This document shows, in pieces, positions 24,714-33,065 of a stretch of 64,000 nt of DNA. The position numbers were made by a program, and so were the translations under genes. The first letter of the stretch is position 1; each line of letters opens with the position of its first letter. The notes under the pieces were generated by a model. The model was not told the origin of the DNA and searched no databases. It worked only from the letters and a program-made list of their open reading frames with translations. The DNA is taken from contig NZ_JBNPXH010000007.1 of NCBI RefSeq assembly GCF_050433395.1, positions 1 through 64,000 of the forward strand, read 5' to 3'. Source of the DNA: Mobilitalea torta (GTDB lineage: Bacteria; Bacillota; Clostridia; Lachnospirales; Lachnospiraceae).

Positions 24714-25919
24714 ATGAAGAAGGTTATTAGCTTTGTGCTGCTATTCAGTGTATTGGTTTCATTAATTCCGGCTGATACAGCCAAAGCAGCAAAGATCCCT
24801 AAGTTTAAACTGGGAGGCTATACGATTACAACGAAGGACACGGTTTATGAATCAAAGCGTGTTAAGCTTTGTGTTGAAAAGGATGTTTATGTTCCTGATA
24901 CAGCATTAGAAGACGTAGAAAATATCATGAGTATCATCGAAAAAGAAACCAAATTATCCTTTTATCCAAAGGGGAATGAGGCAAAGGTAATTGTTAATGT
25001 TAAAAGAAACGGTTACAAGGTAGGTGTTGAGTTAACCTCGGCGCAAGGGGGCTATGATGGAGCAACAAGTTCACCCGGCGATCTCCTGTTGCGTGCGGGA
25101 GAAACCTATGCATTAGTCCACGAACTGCTTCACTGCATTCAATTCCGGAATAGCAACTCGGTAAGGTTGTCCACCTTTATGACGGAAGGCTTCACGACCT
25201 ATCTTTCCATGAAAATATTAGATGAGAAAAAATCAGTCTTTTGTTATAGCAGCGTGGGTTTTAATATGCAGACTATGGCAATAGAGCCTAACAAAAAGAA
25301 TGTGGAAGATTTATTGAAAAAAGTAGATGAATGGGAGAACTATCTATTAGGATACCGGTTTTATTACTACCTTCATACACAGGTATCCAAAACTGAATAT
25401 AAAAATATTATGAAGAAGGCGGGTGCCGGTTATAGCAAAGGAACCCAGCTGAGCGTCAATGACACAATAAAGTTTGTGAAAGGCTTATATGGAAAGGATG
25501 TCTTTACAAAGTTTGGAGCCTGGTATGAAAAAGAGAAGGATAATATCATTCCCAGTTATTATGTATCAGACTATACCAAATATAAAACCATAGAAAATTA
25601 TCCGATACTGGGACCATACTCCTCCTTCTACTATTATATTAATTGTATTTATAAAGATTCTATTGTATTTGATCTTCGTAAAGGTTTCGAGTATTTACAA
25701 AGCTATATTAAAAAGAAACCAACCGGCATCTATGGAACGTTATACCTGGAAGGGCAGGCAACAGTTGAATTTTGTGATGAAAATGGTGTATGCATGAAAA
25801 AGTATGATAATATATATGAGAACATTACGGTCAGTGCCCTGGGTGCAAGTATCATTCGTATAACAGGAGACGGACAGCGTGTTGATTTTAACTTTGATTA
25901 TGATAAAATGGTTAAATAG
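24714..25919 (+). CDS. Secreted HELLH-motif protein, putative metallopeptidase
   Basis: The 401-residue product begins with a typical signal peptide (MKKVISFVLLFSVLVSLIPA then cleavage near AKAA). A zinc-type motif VHELLHCIQF near residue 140 is followed by FMTEGFTTYLSM, whose Glu fits the third ligand of a gluzincin (HExxH plus E), so peptidase activity is likely but unproven. The C-terminal 120 residues look like a beta-rich domain. I chose ATG 24714 because GGGGGA lies 8-14 bases upstream; the frame is open back to 24612, but that stretch has no ribosome site and would mask the signal peptide. It is not a family I can name. Confidence 0.7.
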   Translation: MKKVISFVLLFSVLVSLIPADTAKAAKIPKFKLGGYTITTKDTVYESKRVKLCVEKDVYVPDTALEDVENIMSIIEKETKLSFYPKGNEAKVIVNVKRNGYKVGVELTSAQGGYDGATSSPGDLLLRAGETYALVHELLHCIQFRNSNSVRLSTFMTEGFTTYLSMKILDEKKSVFCYSSVGFNMQTMAIEPNKKNVEDLLKKVDEWENYLLGYRFYYYLHTQVSKTEYKNIMKKAGAGYSKGTQLSVNDTIKFVKGLYGKDVFTKFGAWYEKEKDNIIPSYYVSDYTKYKTIENYPILGPYSSFYYYINCIYKDSIVFDLRKGFEYLQSYIKKKPTGIYGTLYLEGQATVEFCDENGVCMKKYDNIYENITVSALGASIIRITGDGQRVDFNFDYDKMVK

Positions 25920-25966
25920 CATGAAATAACAGAGGCTTAAGATATCAATATCAAGTACCGCGAAAG

Positions 25967-26332
25967 ATGATTCTGGATGTGGAACCGGCACATCATGAAC
26001 ATCCTGCTGCGGATCAGATCTATGCGGAGGTACGGGAACCGGATCCGCGGATCAGCAGGGGGACTGTCTACCGGAACCTGAAGCGGTTGGCGGATAATGG
26101 TGAGATACAGCCGGTTAAGATGGTGAACGGGGAACGGCTTGACTACCGTCAGGATCTGCATTATTATCTGCTATGCACAAGCTGCGGCAGGCTGCTGGAT
26201 GCACCGGTGCCGTATCAGAGCAGGCTGGATGAGATGCTTTCCAAGGAGACGGGGATTTATATTGAGCAGCACCGTACGGTATTCGAGGGGCTTTGCCCCG
26301 CTCACGACTATGATGGGCATAGTCATTTTTGA
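25967..26332 (+). pseudogene. Fur-family regulator, N-terminally truncated
   Basis: The reading ILDVEPAHHEHPAADQIYAE, then PRISRGTVYRNLKRLADNGE, is the DNA-binding domain of a Fur/PerR protein, and LLCTSCGRLLDAP is the first half of the structural zinc site. The usual first helix (a pattern like T.QR..IL) is missing: the frame is open upstream to about 25925 without ATG, GTG or TTG and without a ribosome site. The final CxxC is reduced to one Cys (FEGLCPAHDY), and the metal-binding HxH pattern is altered to HYY. The gene appears to be decaying, though a short product from ATG 25967 cannot be excluded. Confidence 0.6.
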
Positions 26333-26361
26333 TTGTATTTATCTTAAAATGATTCTATAAT
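26333..26361 (+). promoter_or_regulatory. Recurring promoter-like element, copy 2
   Basis: TTGTAT at 26333-26338, 17 bases (TTATCTTAAAATGATTC) and TATAAT at 26356-26361. It points into the 3' end of the minus-strand small gene at 26410-26631, so a transcript from it would be antisense to that gene. It could also contribute to expression of the DUF262 gene at 26710. Confidence 0.55.
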
Positions 26362-26409
26362 AGTTGTATAAGGTATATCAGAAGTGTTTCGTGTCGAAAG
26401 TGTGCTCAA

Positions 26410-26631
26410 TCATACATCATACAATGAAGCAGGAATGGCTTTATATGATTGATAAAAGTCATAGGCTTCGCTCCATGCCAATTCGGGTGTTTGCGCCCAA
26501 CCGCAGCATTCGTTAAGCCAGTCTTGTCCGCAGGAACCCCATAATATCCAATAGCAGGGCTTCTTTAGCTGTGTTGGGTGGGCTGCGGTAATGAGTATTT
26601 CGATTTTGTAGGATTTGTTATTTTGATTCAT
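26410..26631 (-). CDS. Small Trp/Cys-rich protein of unknown function
   Basis: This 73-residue protein contains CYWILWGSCGQDWLNECCGW and TPELAWSEAYDFYQSY, with five Trp and four Cys in the central 40 residues. A clear ribosome site (GGAGGAAAG) precedes the ATG on the minus strand. It has no signal peptide or membrane helix. A decayed copy lies on the minus strand near 22.8-22.9 kb, showing that this is a real gene family. The recurring promoter-like element faces it from its 3' side in both places. I do not recognise the family; a role linked to the neighbouring defence-type genes is possible but unsupported. Confidence 0.6.
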   Translation of the reverse strand: MNQNNKSYKIEILITAAHPTQLKKPCYWILWGSCGQDWLNECCGWAQTPELAWSEAYDFYQSYKAIPASLYDV

Positions 26632-26709
26632 TCTTTCCTCCAGACTGCCGCTTCACGGTACCAAGCATCCTTATACTATTATTAACGTTATGCGGAGGTA
26701 ATAAACAAT

Positions 26710-27990
26710 ATGATTGTTGAAAGATATCAAAGTGATTTATTATCATTAGAAGAGATTGCAAGACATCAGGGGAATAAGATTAATCTATCCATTCTTTTTA
26801 TCACAATTAAGTGTACGGAAGAGGAGAAGCAGGAGATTATTGATTATTTTCTGAAAAGAGAGATTGAGATCATCAATGAGGATGTGGAACCGGACAGCGA
26901 TGAGGATGCCGGACAGATAACCATCGATAGCAGAGTGAATCCCTTTGATCCCTCCAAGATTGACATTAAGATGGATAAGATGGTGGTAGAGTCAATCATC
27001 AAGAGGATTAAAAATAATGAGCTGGAATTTGATTCTTCTTTTCAGCGAAAAGCCGGTCTCTGGACGAAAACCCAGAAAAGCCAGTTGATTGAATCCATCC
27101 TGTTAAGAATACCGCTTCCGGCATTTTACTTTGATGCTTCGGATGATGATAAATGGCTGATTATTGATGGACTTCAGCGCATTAGTACGATTAAGGAATA
27201 TGTGGTTGATGAGTCCTTTGCTTTGACCGGACTGGAGTTTTTGTACGATTTGAATGGGTTGAAATTCTCGAAGCTGCCCCGTGCTTTGCAGCGGAGAATT
27301 GAAGAGACTAATATTAATGCATATTTGGTGAATCCGGCGACCCCTAAGAATGTTAAGTTCAATATTTTTAAGCGGATCAACACGGGCGGGTTGATTTTGG
27401 AGCCTCAGGAGATAAGGAATGCGCTGTATCAGGGACAGGCTACTGAGTTTATCTGTACGCTTGCCCGAAACGAGAAGTTCATTCGGGCGACGGACGGTAG
27501 TATTAAAACGGACCGGATGCTGGACCGGGAGTTTTGCCTGCGCTATGTGTCTTTTACCCAGCTTCCGTTGGATACCTATAATGGTTTTTTGGATGAATTT
27601 TTGAATCAGGGGATGGATTATCTATCCAAGGCATCCGCCAATGATTTGGAACAGATTCAGAATCGGTTTGCGGAAGTGATGGACGCTTCTTATAATATAT
27701 TTGGAAAAAATGCATTTCGTAAAATTTATGATGACGGAAGACGAAGACCAATTAATAAGGCGTTATTTGAAGGCTGGTCCCATGTGATTTATCACATGGA
27801 ACGCGGGGATATCAACCTGCTGATCGAGAGGCGGGAGGAAGTGGTGGATCTGTTTATAAAGCGGTGTGATGACTATTATTTTCAGAATGCGCTGCGAGCG
27901 TCCGATAAGAAATCGGTGAATGACCGGATTAGAATACTGAAAACCATGGCAGAAAGGGTGTTACATAAGGAGGTGAAGGGGCATGCTTAG
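26710..27990 (+). CDS. DUF262 (ParB/GmrS-like) protein, defence-type cassette gene 1
   Basis: The 426-residue protein has a DUF262 domain: ELEFDSSFQRKAGLWTKTQK, SQLIESILLRIPLPAFYF, then LIIDGLQRISTIKEYV and FNIFKRINTGGLILEPQEIR. DUF262 is the ParB-like nuclease/NTPase domain of GmrSD-type modification-dependent restriction enzymes and many other defence systems. The first 65 residues (LSLEEIARHQGNKINLSILF and an acidic end EDVEPDSDEDAG) recall sigma factor region 1.1, an unusual N-terminal partner. The DUF1524 HNH domain of classical GmrD is not present. The stop overlaps the next gene by 8 bases, so translation is coupled. GCGGAGGT precedes ATG 26710. Confidence 0.8.
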   Translation: MIVERYQSDLLSLEEIARHQGNKINLSILFITIKCTEEEKQEIIDYFLKREIEIINEDVEPDSDEDAGQITIDSRVNPFDPSKIDIKMDKMVVESIIKRIKNNELEFDSSFQRKAGLWTKTQKSQLIESILLRIPLPAFYFDASDDDKWLIIDGLQRISTIKEYVVDESFALTGLEFLYDLNGLKFSKLPRALQRRIEETNINAYLVNPATPKNVKFNIFKRINTGGLILEPQEIRNALYQGQATEFICTLARNEKFIRATDGSIKTDRMLDREFCLRYVSFTQLPLDTYNGFLDEFLNQGMDYLSKASANDLEQIQNRFAEVMDASYNIFGKNAFRKIYDDGRRRPINKALFEGWSHVIYHMERGDINLLIERREEVVDLFIKRCDDYYFQNALRASDKKSVNDRIRILKTMAERVLHKEVKGHA

Positions 27991-29074
27991 AAGGCTGAAG
28001 TTATCTAATTTCAAGTGTTTCGAAGAATTGGATCTGGAGCTTTCGAATCTGAATGTATTAGCCGGCATTAACAGTATGGGGAAATCCAGTGTGGTTCAGG
28101 CATTGCTTTTGCTGAGGCAGTCCTATGACATGGGCGCCATTACCAAGGGAATACATTTGAATGGGGAAGCGGTCAGGATAGGAACCGGCTTTGACCTGTT
28201 ATACAGAAATAGCAGCCAGGACAGGGTTGGGATCGAGATTGACAGCGATGATGCCTCCTATCATTGTGATTATCAGTATGAGAAGGAATCTGATTTTCAG
28301 AAAATCCACTCTGATTATACGACTTGGAAGACCTTTCAAAGCATCAACCTCTTTTTCTCAACGTTTTCTTATGTTTCAGCAGAGCGGATTGGTCCGAAGT
28401 CATTTTATGAAAAATCCTATCATCAAATATATGAGAAAAACCAGGTTGGCTATAGAGGGGAATTATTTGCGGATTACATAGCGGAGAGAGGATTTACCGA
28501 TCGGATTGAGAATCGCCGGGTTCTGCATCCGGGAACCGACAGCTCCTTTTTGATCTACCAGCTGGAGGCGTGGATGTCGGAGATTAGTCCGGGGGTGCAT
28601 ATTAACCCTAAGAAATACATGGATGCCGGTATCGTAGGCATTGGGTATAATGTTTCGGAATACGAATTCACCCCCCTTAATGTGGGCTTTGGAATCAGTT
28701 ATGCAGCTCCGGTTATTATCAGCCTGTTGAAAGCAAAATCCGGCGATCTGGTTATTTTGGAGAATCCGGAAGCGCATCTGCATCCGAAGGGACAGCGTAT
28801 CATGGGTGAATTGATAGCAAAAGCCTGTTCCGGCGGTGTTCAGGTGATTGTAGAAACACATAGTGATCATCTGCTCAACGGAATCCGGCTGTCCGTGAAG
28901 AACCGTGTAATTGACAGGAATCTGGTACGCCTGAATTATTTCTATCAGACAGAGGAGGCGATGATGCCGCGGCATAGAAAATCTTCTCCTGCGATTCTGG
29001 AGGATGGAAGTCTTTCTGATTGGCCGGAAGGCTTTTTTGACGAATGGGATAAGACAATTGATGCACTGTTTTAA
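27983..29074 (+). CDS. AAA ATPase (DUF3696-like), defence-type cassette gene 2
   Basis: This 363-residue ATPase is of the RecF/OLD type. It begins LRRLKLSNFKCFEELDLELS, has a Walker A of the form AGINSMGKSSVVQAL, an ABC-like signature region VGFGISYAAPVI and a Walker B VILENPEAHLHPKGQ, followed by VQVIVETHSDHLLNGIRLSV. The C-terminal GSLSDWPEGFFDEWDKTID is the ending typical of the DUF3696-containing ATPases. There is no TOPRIM nuclease domain, so any nuclease would be in a partner. It overlaps the DUF262 gene by 8 bases and is followed after 11 bases by an unknown protein. The three are best read as one operon and probably one complex. Confidence 0.8.
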   Translation: MLRRLKLSNFKCFEELDLELSNLNVLAGINSMGKSSVVQALLLLRQSYDMGAITKGIHLNGEAVRIGTGFDLLYRNSSQDRVGIEIDSDDASYHCDYQYEKESDFQKIHSDYTTWKTFQSINLFFSTFSYVSAERIGPKSFYEKSYHQIYEKNQVGYRGELFADYIAERGFTDRIENRRVLHPGTDSSFLIYQLEAWMSEISPGVHINPKKYMDAGIVGIGYNVSEYEFTPLNVGFGISYAAPVIISLLKAKSGDLVILENPEAHLHPKGQRIMGELIAKACSGGVQVIVETHSDHLLNGIRLSVKNRVIDRNLVRLNYFYQTEEAMMPRHRKSSPAILEDGSLSDWPEGFFDEWDKTIDALF

Positions 29075-29085
29075 CGGAGGTAATC

Positions 29086-30039
29086 ATGTATCTGGCATTC
29101 AACGAGCTTTGCATTCATGAGGAGATTAGGAGGACGGGGGATATTCCCGGGGCAAGACAGAGGATGAATGAATTTATTCAACTTCTGCATCGGCTTAAAA
29201 CCGGAAAGGTCTGTGACGGGCTGGTTTGTACTCACGACATTCATGCCTTCCGCTTTTGTGCGGGATATGGTGTGGCAGAATGGCTTAAGGACCCCCAGGT
29301 GGACAGAACGTATCAGCAGTTTTTCAGAACCCTTTACAGTAAGAATTGCTCCTATATTGATGCCGCGGATTTTGAGGGGGAGTTCCGTACGGAAATTGAC
29401 GGAAAAGACTATGGGGGCGCAGGTAATACCTATGCGGCTGAAACGGAGAGGATAACGGTAAGTATCCTAACCAATCCGTATTTTCAGCAAAAGGATCTTT
29501 GGGGACGATATCTCAAAATAGAGGATGCTTCGGAGATAACAGAAACACAGATGTCCATAAGGAACCTGTCTGCCGGAATGAGTGTCGGCGAGATGGAAGG
29601 TGACATCAGAAGGTCATGTTTTGAACATATATCATCCGGGCAGGATCTATGGGAACAGAGAGAGGTCTTGTTTCCCAATCTGATCTTTTGTGAAAATGTG
29701 AAGGATCAGTTATATAAGGACCCGGAGAAGTTCCATATTCTTCAGATTATGGATAGACTGCAAAGGGTACAGGAATACTTTCAATGCTATGACGGCGTGT
29801 ATAACCGGAAAGATCTGGGAATGTATGCTCATTCGGAATCAGAGACTGTCAGAATGAATGAGCAGCTGAGAAGGATGAGACTATTTCAAAAGCCGGACGG
29901 TGGGACAGAATATTTTTTTGAACATATCAGGTTTTCCGGCAAGTTTTCGGGAGGCAGAATCTATCTGCTGCCGGACGATGCGGCCAGGAAATGCTATATT
30001 GGTTATATTGGCCGTCATCTGCCGACCAAATTATTTTGA
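29086..30039 (+). CDS. Unknown protein, defence-type cassette gene 3
   Basis: The 317-residue product has no domain I can name. Recognisable stretches are CDGLVCTHDIHAFRFCAGYG near residues 42-61, YIDAADFEGEF, LFPNLIFCENVKDQLY and the C-terminal CYIGYIGRHLPTKLF. No signal peptide or membrane segment is seen. It starts 11 bases after the ATPase stop with an ACGGAGGT ribosome site, so it is translated as part of the same operon. By position it could be the effector or specificity factor of a DUF262-ATPase system. Conserved Asp, His and Glu residues in the middle could form an active site, but no known nuclease motif is evident. Confidence 0.65.
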   Translation: MYLAFNELCIHEEIRRTGDIPGARQRMNEFIQLLHRLKTGKVCDGLVCTHDIHAFRFCAGYGVAEWLKDPQVDRTYQQFFRTLYSKNCSYIDAADFEGEFRTEIDGKDYGGAGNTYAAETERITVSILTNPYFQQKDLWGRYLKIEDASEITETQMSIRNLSAGMSVGEMEGDIRRSCFEHISSGQDLWEQREVLFPNLIFCENVKDQLYKDPEKFHILQIMDRLQRVQEYFQCYDGVYNRKDLGMYAHSESETVRMNEQLRRMRLFQKPDGGTEYFFEHIRFSGKFSGGRIYLLPDDAARKCYIGYIGRHLPTKLF

Positions 30040-30113
30040 TGGGAGTAATGAGGATTGGGAATGAAAATGATAAGATCATGTATTTCTGCAAGGAACAAGG
30101 GAGGGCGCAGACA

Positions 30114-30662
30114 ATGACACTTTCAAGAGAAGATGGACAGTTGTACTATAAACTCTGGCTGCCATTATTGGACTATGTAAACAAAATATATAATATCAAT
30201 AGCAAAATAAAGAGAATGGCTGACGAAGAGAGCTTGAATCCGAATGAAGTGAAAGAAATTGCTGATAAAATGTGGGATGATGTGTCTGTTATAGATGGTT
30301 ATTTGGAGAAGTGTTCAGGTGCGCTGGAGGACGAGCATGTAGATATCATAAGAAGCTGGAAACGTAGAATCCGGGGACAGTTTGTACTGGAACGGAATCT
30401 TAAGAAGGGTTCTATTTTTATCTCAATGGATAATCAACGGGTCTATCAGGTATGCGGGATTATATCAAGTTGGGAAGAGATGTTCCCCTATGCACCCTTG
30501 CCGATTATGATGGAGGCAACGTTTATACCATTCAAGGATACAATCATCTCAGATGGCCTGGTTATGCCGTATAATGTGGTGATAGGTCATAACATGGCGG
30601 GACAATTGAAGGATATCTATACGGTTGCAAAGAAAAGCGGGATGTTATATAGAACTCTGTAA
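30114..30662 (+). CDS. Conserved-looking hypothetical protein
   Basis: From ATG 30114 (GGGAGG at about 30099-30104) the product is 182 residues, starting MTLSREDGQLYYKLWLPLLD. It has an amphipathic helical N-terminal half with a short coiled-coil-like stretch (INSKIKRMADEESLNPNEVK), then KRRIRGQFVLERNLKKGSIF and a beta-rich C-terminus. The frame is open upstream to 29991, but ATG 30048 has GGGAG too close. It lies 74 bases after the cassette and could be a fourth member of the operon or independent. I cannot assign a function. Confidence 0.6.
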   Translation: MTLSREDGQLYYKLWLPLLDYVNKIYNINSKIKRMADEESLNPNEVKEIADKMWDDVSVIDGYLEKCSGALEDEHVDIIRSWKRRIRGQFVLERNLKKGSIFISMDNQRVYQVCGIISSWEEMFPYAPLPIMMEATFIPFKDTIISDGLVMPYNVVIGHNMAGQLKDIYTVAKKSGMLYRTL

Positions 30663-30752
30663 TAGGAGTGATTGAAACTTAAGTCTGTGACCAGGAAAAT
30701 ATTGGAGGGAACAGCCACTGAACGGCGGCTCCTGCTAGGATATTAGGATATT

Positions 30753-30806
30753 AAACTGCTAAGACAAAAATTCTCACTGTGCTGAGACTTTTTGTGTTGG
30801 CAGTTT
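30753..30806. repeat. Long imperfect inverted repeat
   Basis: A 24-base arm at 30753-30776 (starting AAACTGC) pairs with 30783-30806 (ending GCAGTTT) with three mismatches, around a 6-base loop. It lies 90 bases after a stop codon in a 370-base gene-free stretch. Runs of A and T in the arms would let it act as a terminator in either direction; a small transposable-element origin is another option. The rest of 30663-31030 holds only the promoter at 30969-30996. Confidence 0.55.
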
Positions 30807-30968
30807 GGCTTTTGTTGATGTTTTAAAATCAAAGATAGGGTGTCGGGGTCGGCACCAGAAGCAGATTTGAACACACTACATGAAATTGAAAAAATCAAAT
30901 TTTAATTCATATTTTATACAAAAATTAAAAAAGCTTGATAAATAAATACGATAATTCCGAAAATATGG

Positions 30969-30996
30969 TTGATTTTTATGAAATATCGGGTATACT
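30969..30996 (+). promoter_or_regulatory. Promoter for the AbiL/RloAB-like pair
   Basis: TTGATT at 30969-30974, a 16-base spacer and TATACT at 30991-30996, 34 bases before ATG 31031, which has its own GGAGG site. Confidence 0.55.
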
Positions 30997-31030
30997 ATAG
31001 GTAGAAGCAGATTAGCTTGGAGGTAAATAT

Positions 31031-32305
31031 ATGTTATTGATGTTTAAGGTGAAAAACTACACATCGTTTAAAAATGAAGCTATCTTGGATATGAGGGCAA
31101 CTGCTTATGTGCAGCACCCTTCCCATGTTATACCTATTAATGATAAACTCGGCTTGCTCAAGACAACCGCTGTTTATGGAGCAAATGCTTCCGGTAAATC
31201 CAATTTGATCTCAGCAATGTTCTTTTTTGAACAGTATATCTTTTTACAATTTATTAACAAAAAAGAAAACGAAGGTTTTGAGTCCTCAGAGAATCAGATG
31301 AAAATTAAACTGGAGCCTTTTATGCTCTCGGAGCATAATAATGATGCTTCGGAGTTTGATATCATTTTTGTTCGTGGTGATAAGCAGATACAGTATGGTT
31401 TTGAATGTACATCAAAAGAGGTTTTGAATGAGTGGCTCTTCATTGATGATAAAAAGGTATTTGAGAGGACCGGTACAGAACTCTCCTTTGGCAGTAAATA
31501 TCAAAAGATGCTGGGGGTTTATAAGAAGTTACCTGCTGAAAGATTATATATTGCCGTATTGGAATATTTCCTTGATGATGAAGTGAAAGAAATTATATTA
31601 GGAGACTTTATTTCTTTCTTCTATGAAGAATATAATGTTTTTTCAGAGATCCTCTTTGAATCCACAGTGAAACGATTAGCAGGTTCTATTATGCTTAACA
31701 AAAAGTTGGTAAGCAATAAGACATACCGCCAGAAAGTTGAGAATTATCTGCGTATGATTGATGTTGGTATTAAGCGTCTTGATGTGCAGACAGAAATTGT
31801 ATTAAATGAACGGACTGGAAAGAAAAAGAAGGAGAAGGTTGTTCGTACTGTTCACAATATTTATGATGAAAGCGGAAATGTAACCGGAGAGAAGTTGTTT
31901 GACTTACAACAGGAGTCTACTGGTACACTGCGTTTTCTTGCTTATGTTCAAAACATTATTGAGATGATTGAGGATGGCGGTGTGTTTATTGTAGATGAAA
32001 TGTCTGCAAGGCTTCACCCTCTTCTGACCAAGCTGATTGTGGATATTTTCAGCTCCAGCCAGAATAAAAAGGCACAGCTTATTTTTACAACGCACGATAT
32101 TTCCTTACTGAATTACAATCAGTTTCGTCGTGACGAAATTATTTTTGTAGATAAAAATGAGCGAGGCGAGTCTACACTTTATGCTCTTTCTGATTTGAAA
32201 GTACGTGAGGATGCTACGTTTAGCAAGGACTATCTGCAAGGAAAGTATGGTGCGATCCCCATCTTTAATTACGATGAAATTATAGGTGGTGAAGTGGATG
32301 GGTAG
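31031..32305 (+). CDS. RloA/AbiLi-like AAA ATPase
   Basis: This 424-residue ATPase begins MLLMFKVKNYTSFKNEAILD and has Walker A AVYGANASGKSNLISAM and a Walker B-like VFIVDEMSARLHPLLTKLIV, followed by AQLIFTTHDISLLNYNQFRR. Together with a TOPRIM-type partner encoded immediately downstream, this is the arrangement of AbiL/RloAB abortive-infection pairs, in which the ATPase is thought to sense phage and control the partner. The stop overlaps the partner gene by 8 bases. A separate promoter upstream makes it independent of the DUF262 cassette, so the island holds two defence-type units. Confidence 0.82.
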   Translation: MLLMFKVKNYTSFKNEAILDMRATAYVQHPSHVIPINDKLGLLKTTAVYGANASGKSNLISAMFFFEQYIFLQFINKKENEGFESSENQMKIKLEPFMLSEHNNDASEFDIIFVRGDKQIQYGFECTSKEVLNEWLFIDDKKVFERTGTELSFGSKYQKMLGVYKKLPAERLYIAVLEYFLDDEVKEIILGDFISFFYEEYNVFSEILFESTVKRLAGSIMLNKKLVSNKTYRQKVENYLRMIDVGIKRLDVQTEIVLNERTGKKKKEKVVRTVHNIYDESGNVTGEKLFDLQQESTGTLRFLAYVQNIIEMIEDGGVFIVDEMSARLHPLLTKLIVDIFSSSQNKKAQLIFTTHDISLLNYNQFRRDEIIFVDKNERGESTLYALSDLKVREDATFSKDYLQGKYGAIPIFNYDEIIGGEVDG

Positions 32306-32936
32306 AACAATACTATCTCCACAGCGCCGTGCGGAGATTCAAAAAATCAATATCGGCCGCATCATTATTTTTTGTGAGGGTAAGACTGAAAAATACTACT
32401 TTGATTATTTTGCGGAAATTATCAATAAAAATAAATATACTGATGTTGAGGTGGTATTGGAAACGGCAAATGGTAATGCTCAAACCGTTTTGAATTTTGC
32501 TAATGATTTTTTTATAGATGAAGAAAATGGCCGGAAATTCAGTATCTATGGCAAGTATCTTGCATTTGATTGTGATGATCCTCCAAATATTCAGTCCGTG
32601 GTGCTAGCTTCTAAGGATTATGAGTTGCTGATTTCAAATTATCTGTTTGAAACATGGCTTTTGATGCATTTTGAAGAAGTGGATTCAACGCTTACCAAGC
32701 GCCAAATCTATCGCCGCTTATCAGAGCATTTAAATAGCACTTATTCAAAAGGCCATAGAGGCAAAACTCGCGAGATTATCCAAAATGGTGAGATAGAAAA
32801 GGCAATTGATAATGCTAAAGCTCTGGAATTCCAATATGAAGATCAGGGCAAAACATTGTCTGCTAATATTAAGGAAATGAACCCGTATACAAGTGTCTAT
32901 AAGTTGATTGAGCAGTTTATGATGGAAATTTCATAA
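32298..32936 (+). CDS. RloB/AbiLii-like TOPRIM-fold protein
   Basis: The 212-residue product is an RloB-family protein. IIIFCEGKTEKYYFDYFAEI is the TOPRIM Glu motif, and LAFDCDDPPNIQ supplies the Asp pair. YLFETWLLMHFEE and the C-terminal helices are also typical of the family. It is expected to be the nuclease-like effector controlled by the ATPase gene before it. I use ATG 32298, with AGGTGGTG 7-14 bases upstream, rather than the in-frame GTG codons at 32286 and 32289. The two genes overlap by 8 bases, so the proteins are made together. Confidence 0.82.
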   Translation: MGRTILSPQRRAEIQKINIGRIIIFCEGKTEKYYFDYFAEIINKNKYTDVEVVLETANGNAQTVLNFANDFFIDEENGRKFSIYGKYLAFDCDDPPNIQSVVLASKDYELLISNYLFETWLLMHFEEVDSTLTKRQIYRRLSEHLNSTYSKGHRGKTREIIQNGEIEKAIDNAKALEFQYEDQGKTLSANIKEMNPYTSVYKLIEQFMMEIS

Positions 32937-32965
32937 AATATTCAGGTTGTTTTGCAGCAGATTAT

Positions 32966-33060
32966 ATGGAGAATAGCACCAATTCCTATATAATAGTAGA
33001 AGGGAAGAAATTTATGTGGAGGCGCTTGAAAATGGAAAAGAATTTCTGAATAACGGATGA
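32966..33060 (+). pseudogene. Decayed copy of the yfcE 3' end
   Basis: The reading ENSTNSYIIVEGKKFMWRRL corresponds to ENSANSYMIMEGREFIWKEL at the C-terminus of the yfcE product (24016-24615). A one-base deletion then shifts the frame; on correcting it the text continues ENGKEFLNNG against ENGKEFLHYG. About three quarters of the 95 bases are identical by eye. It makes a direct repeat bracketing the 24.6-33.0 kb segment. Confidence 0.75.
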
Positions 33061-33065
33061 AAAGG

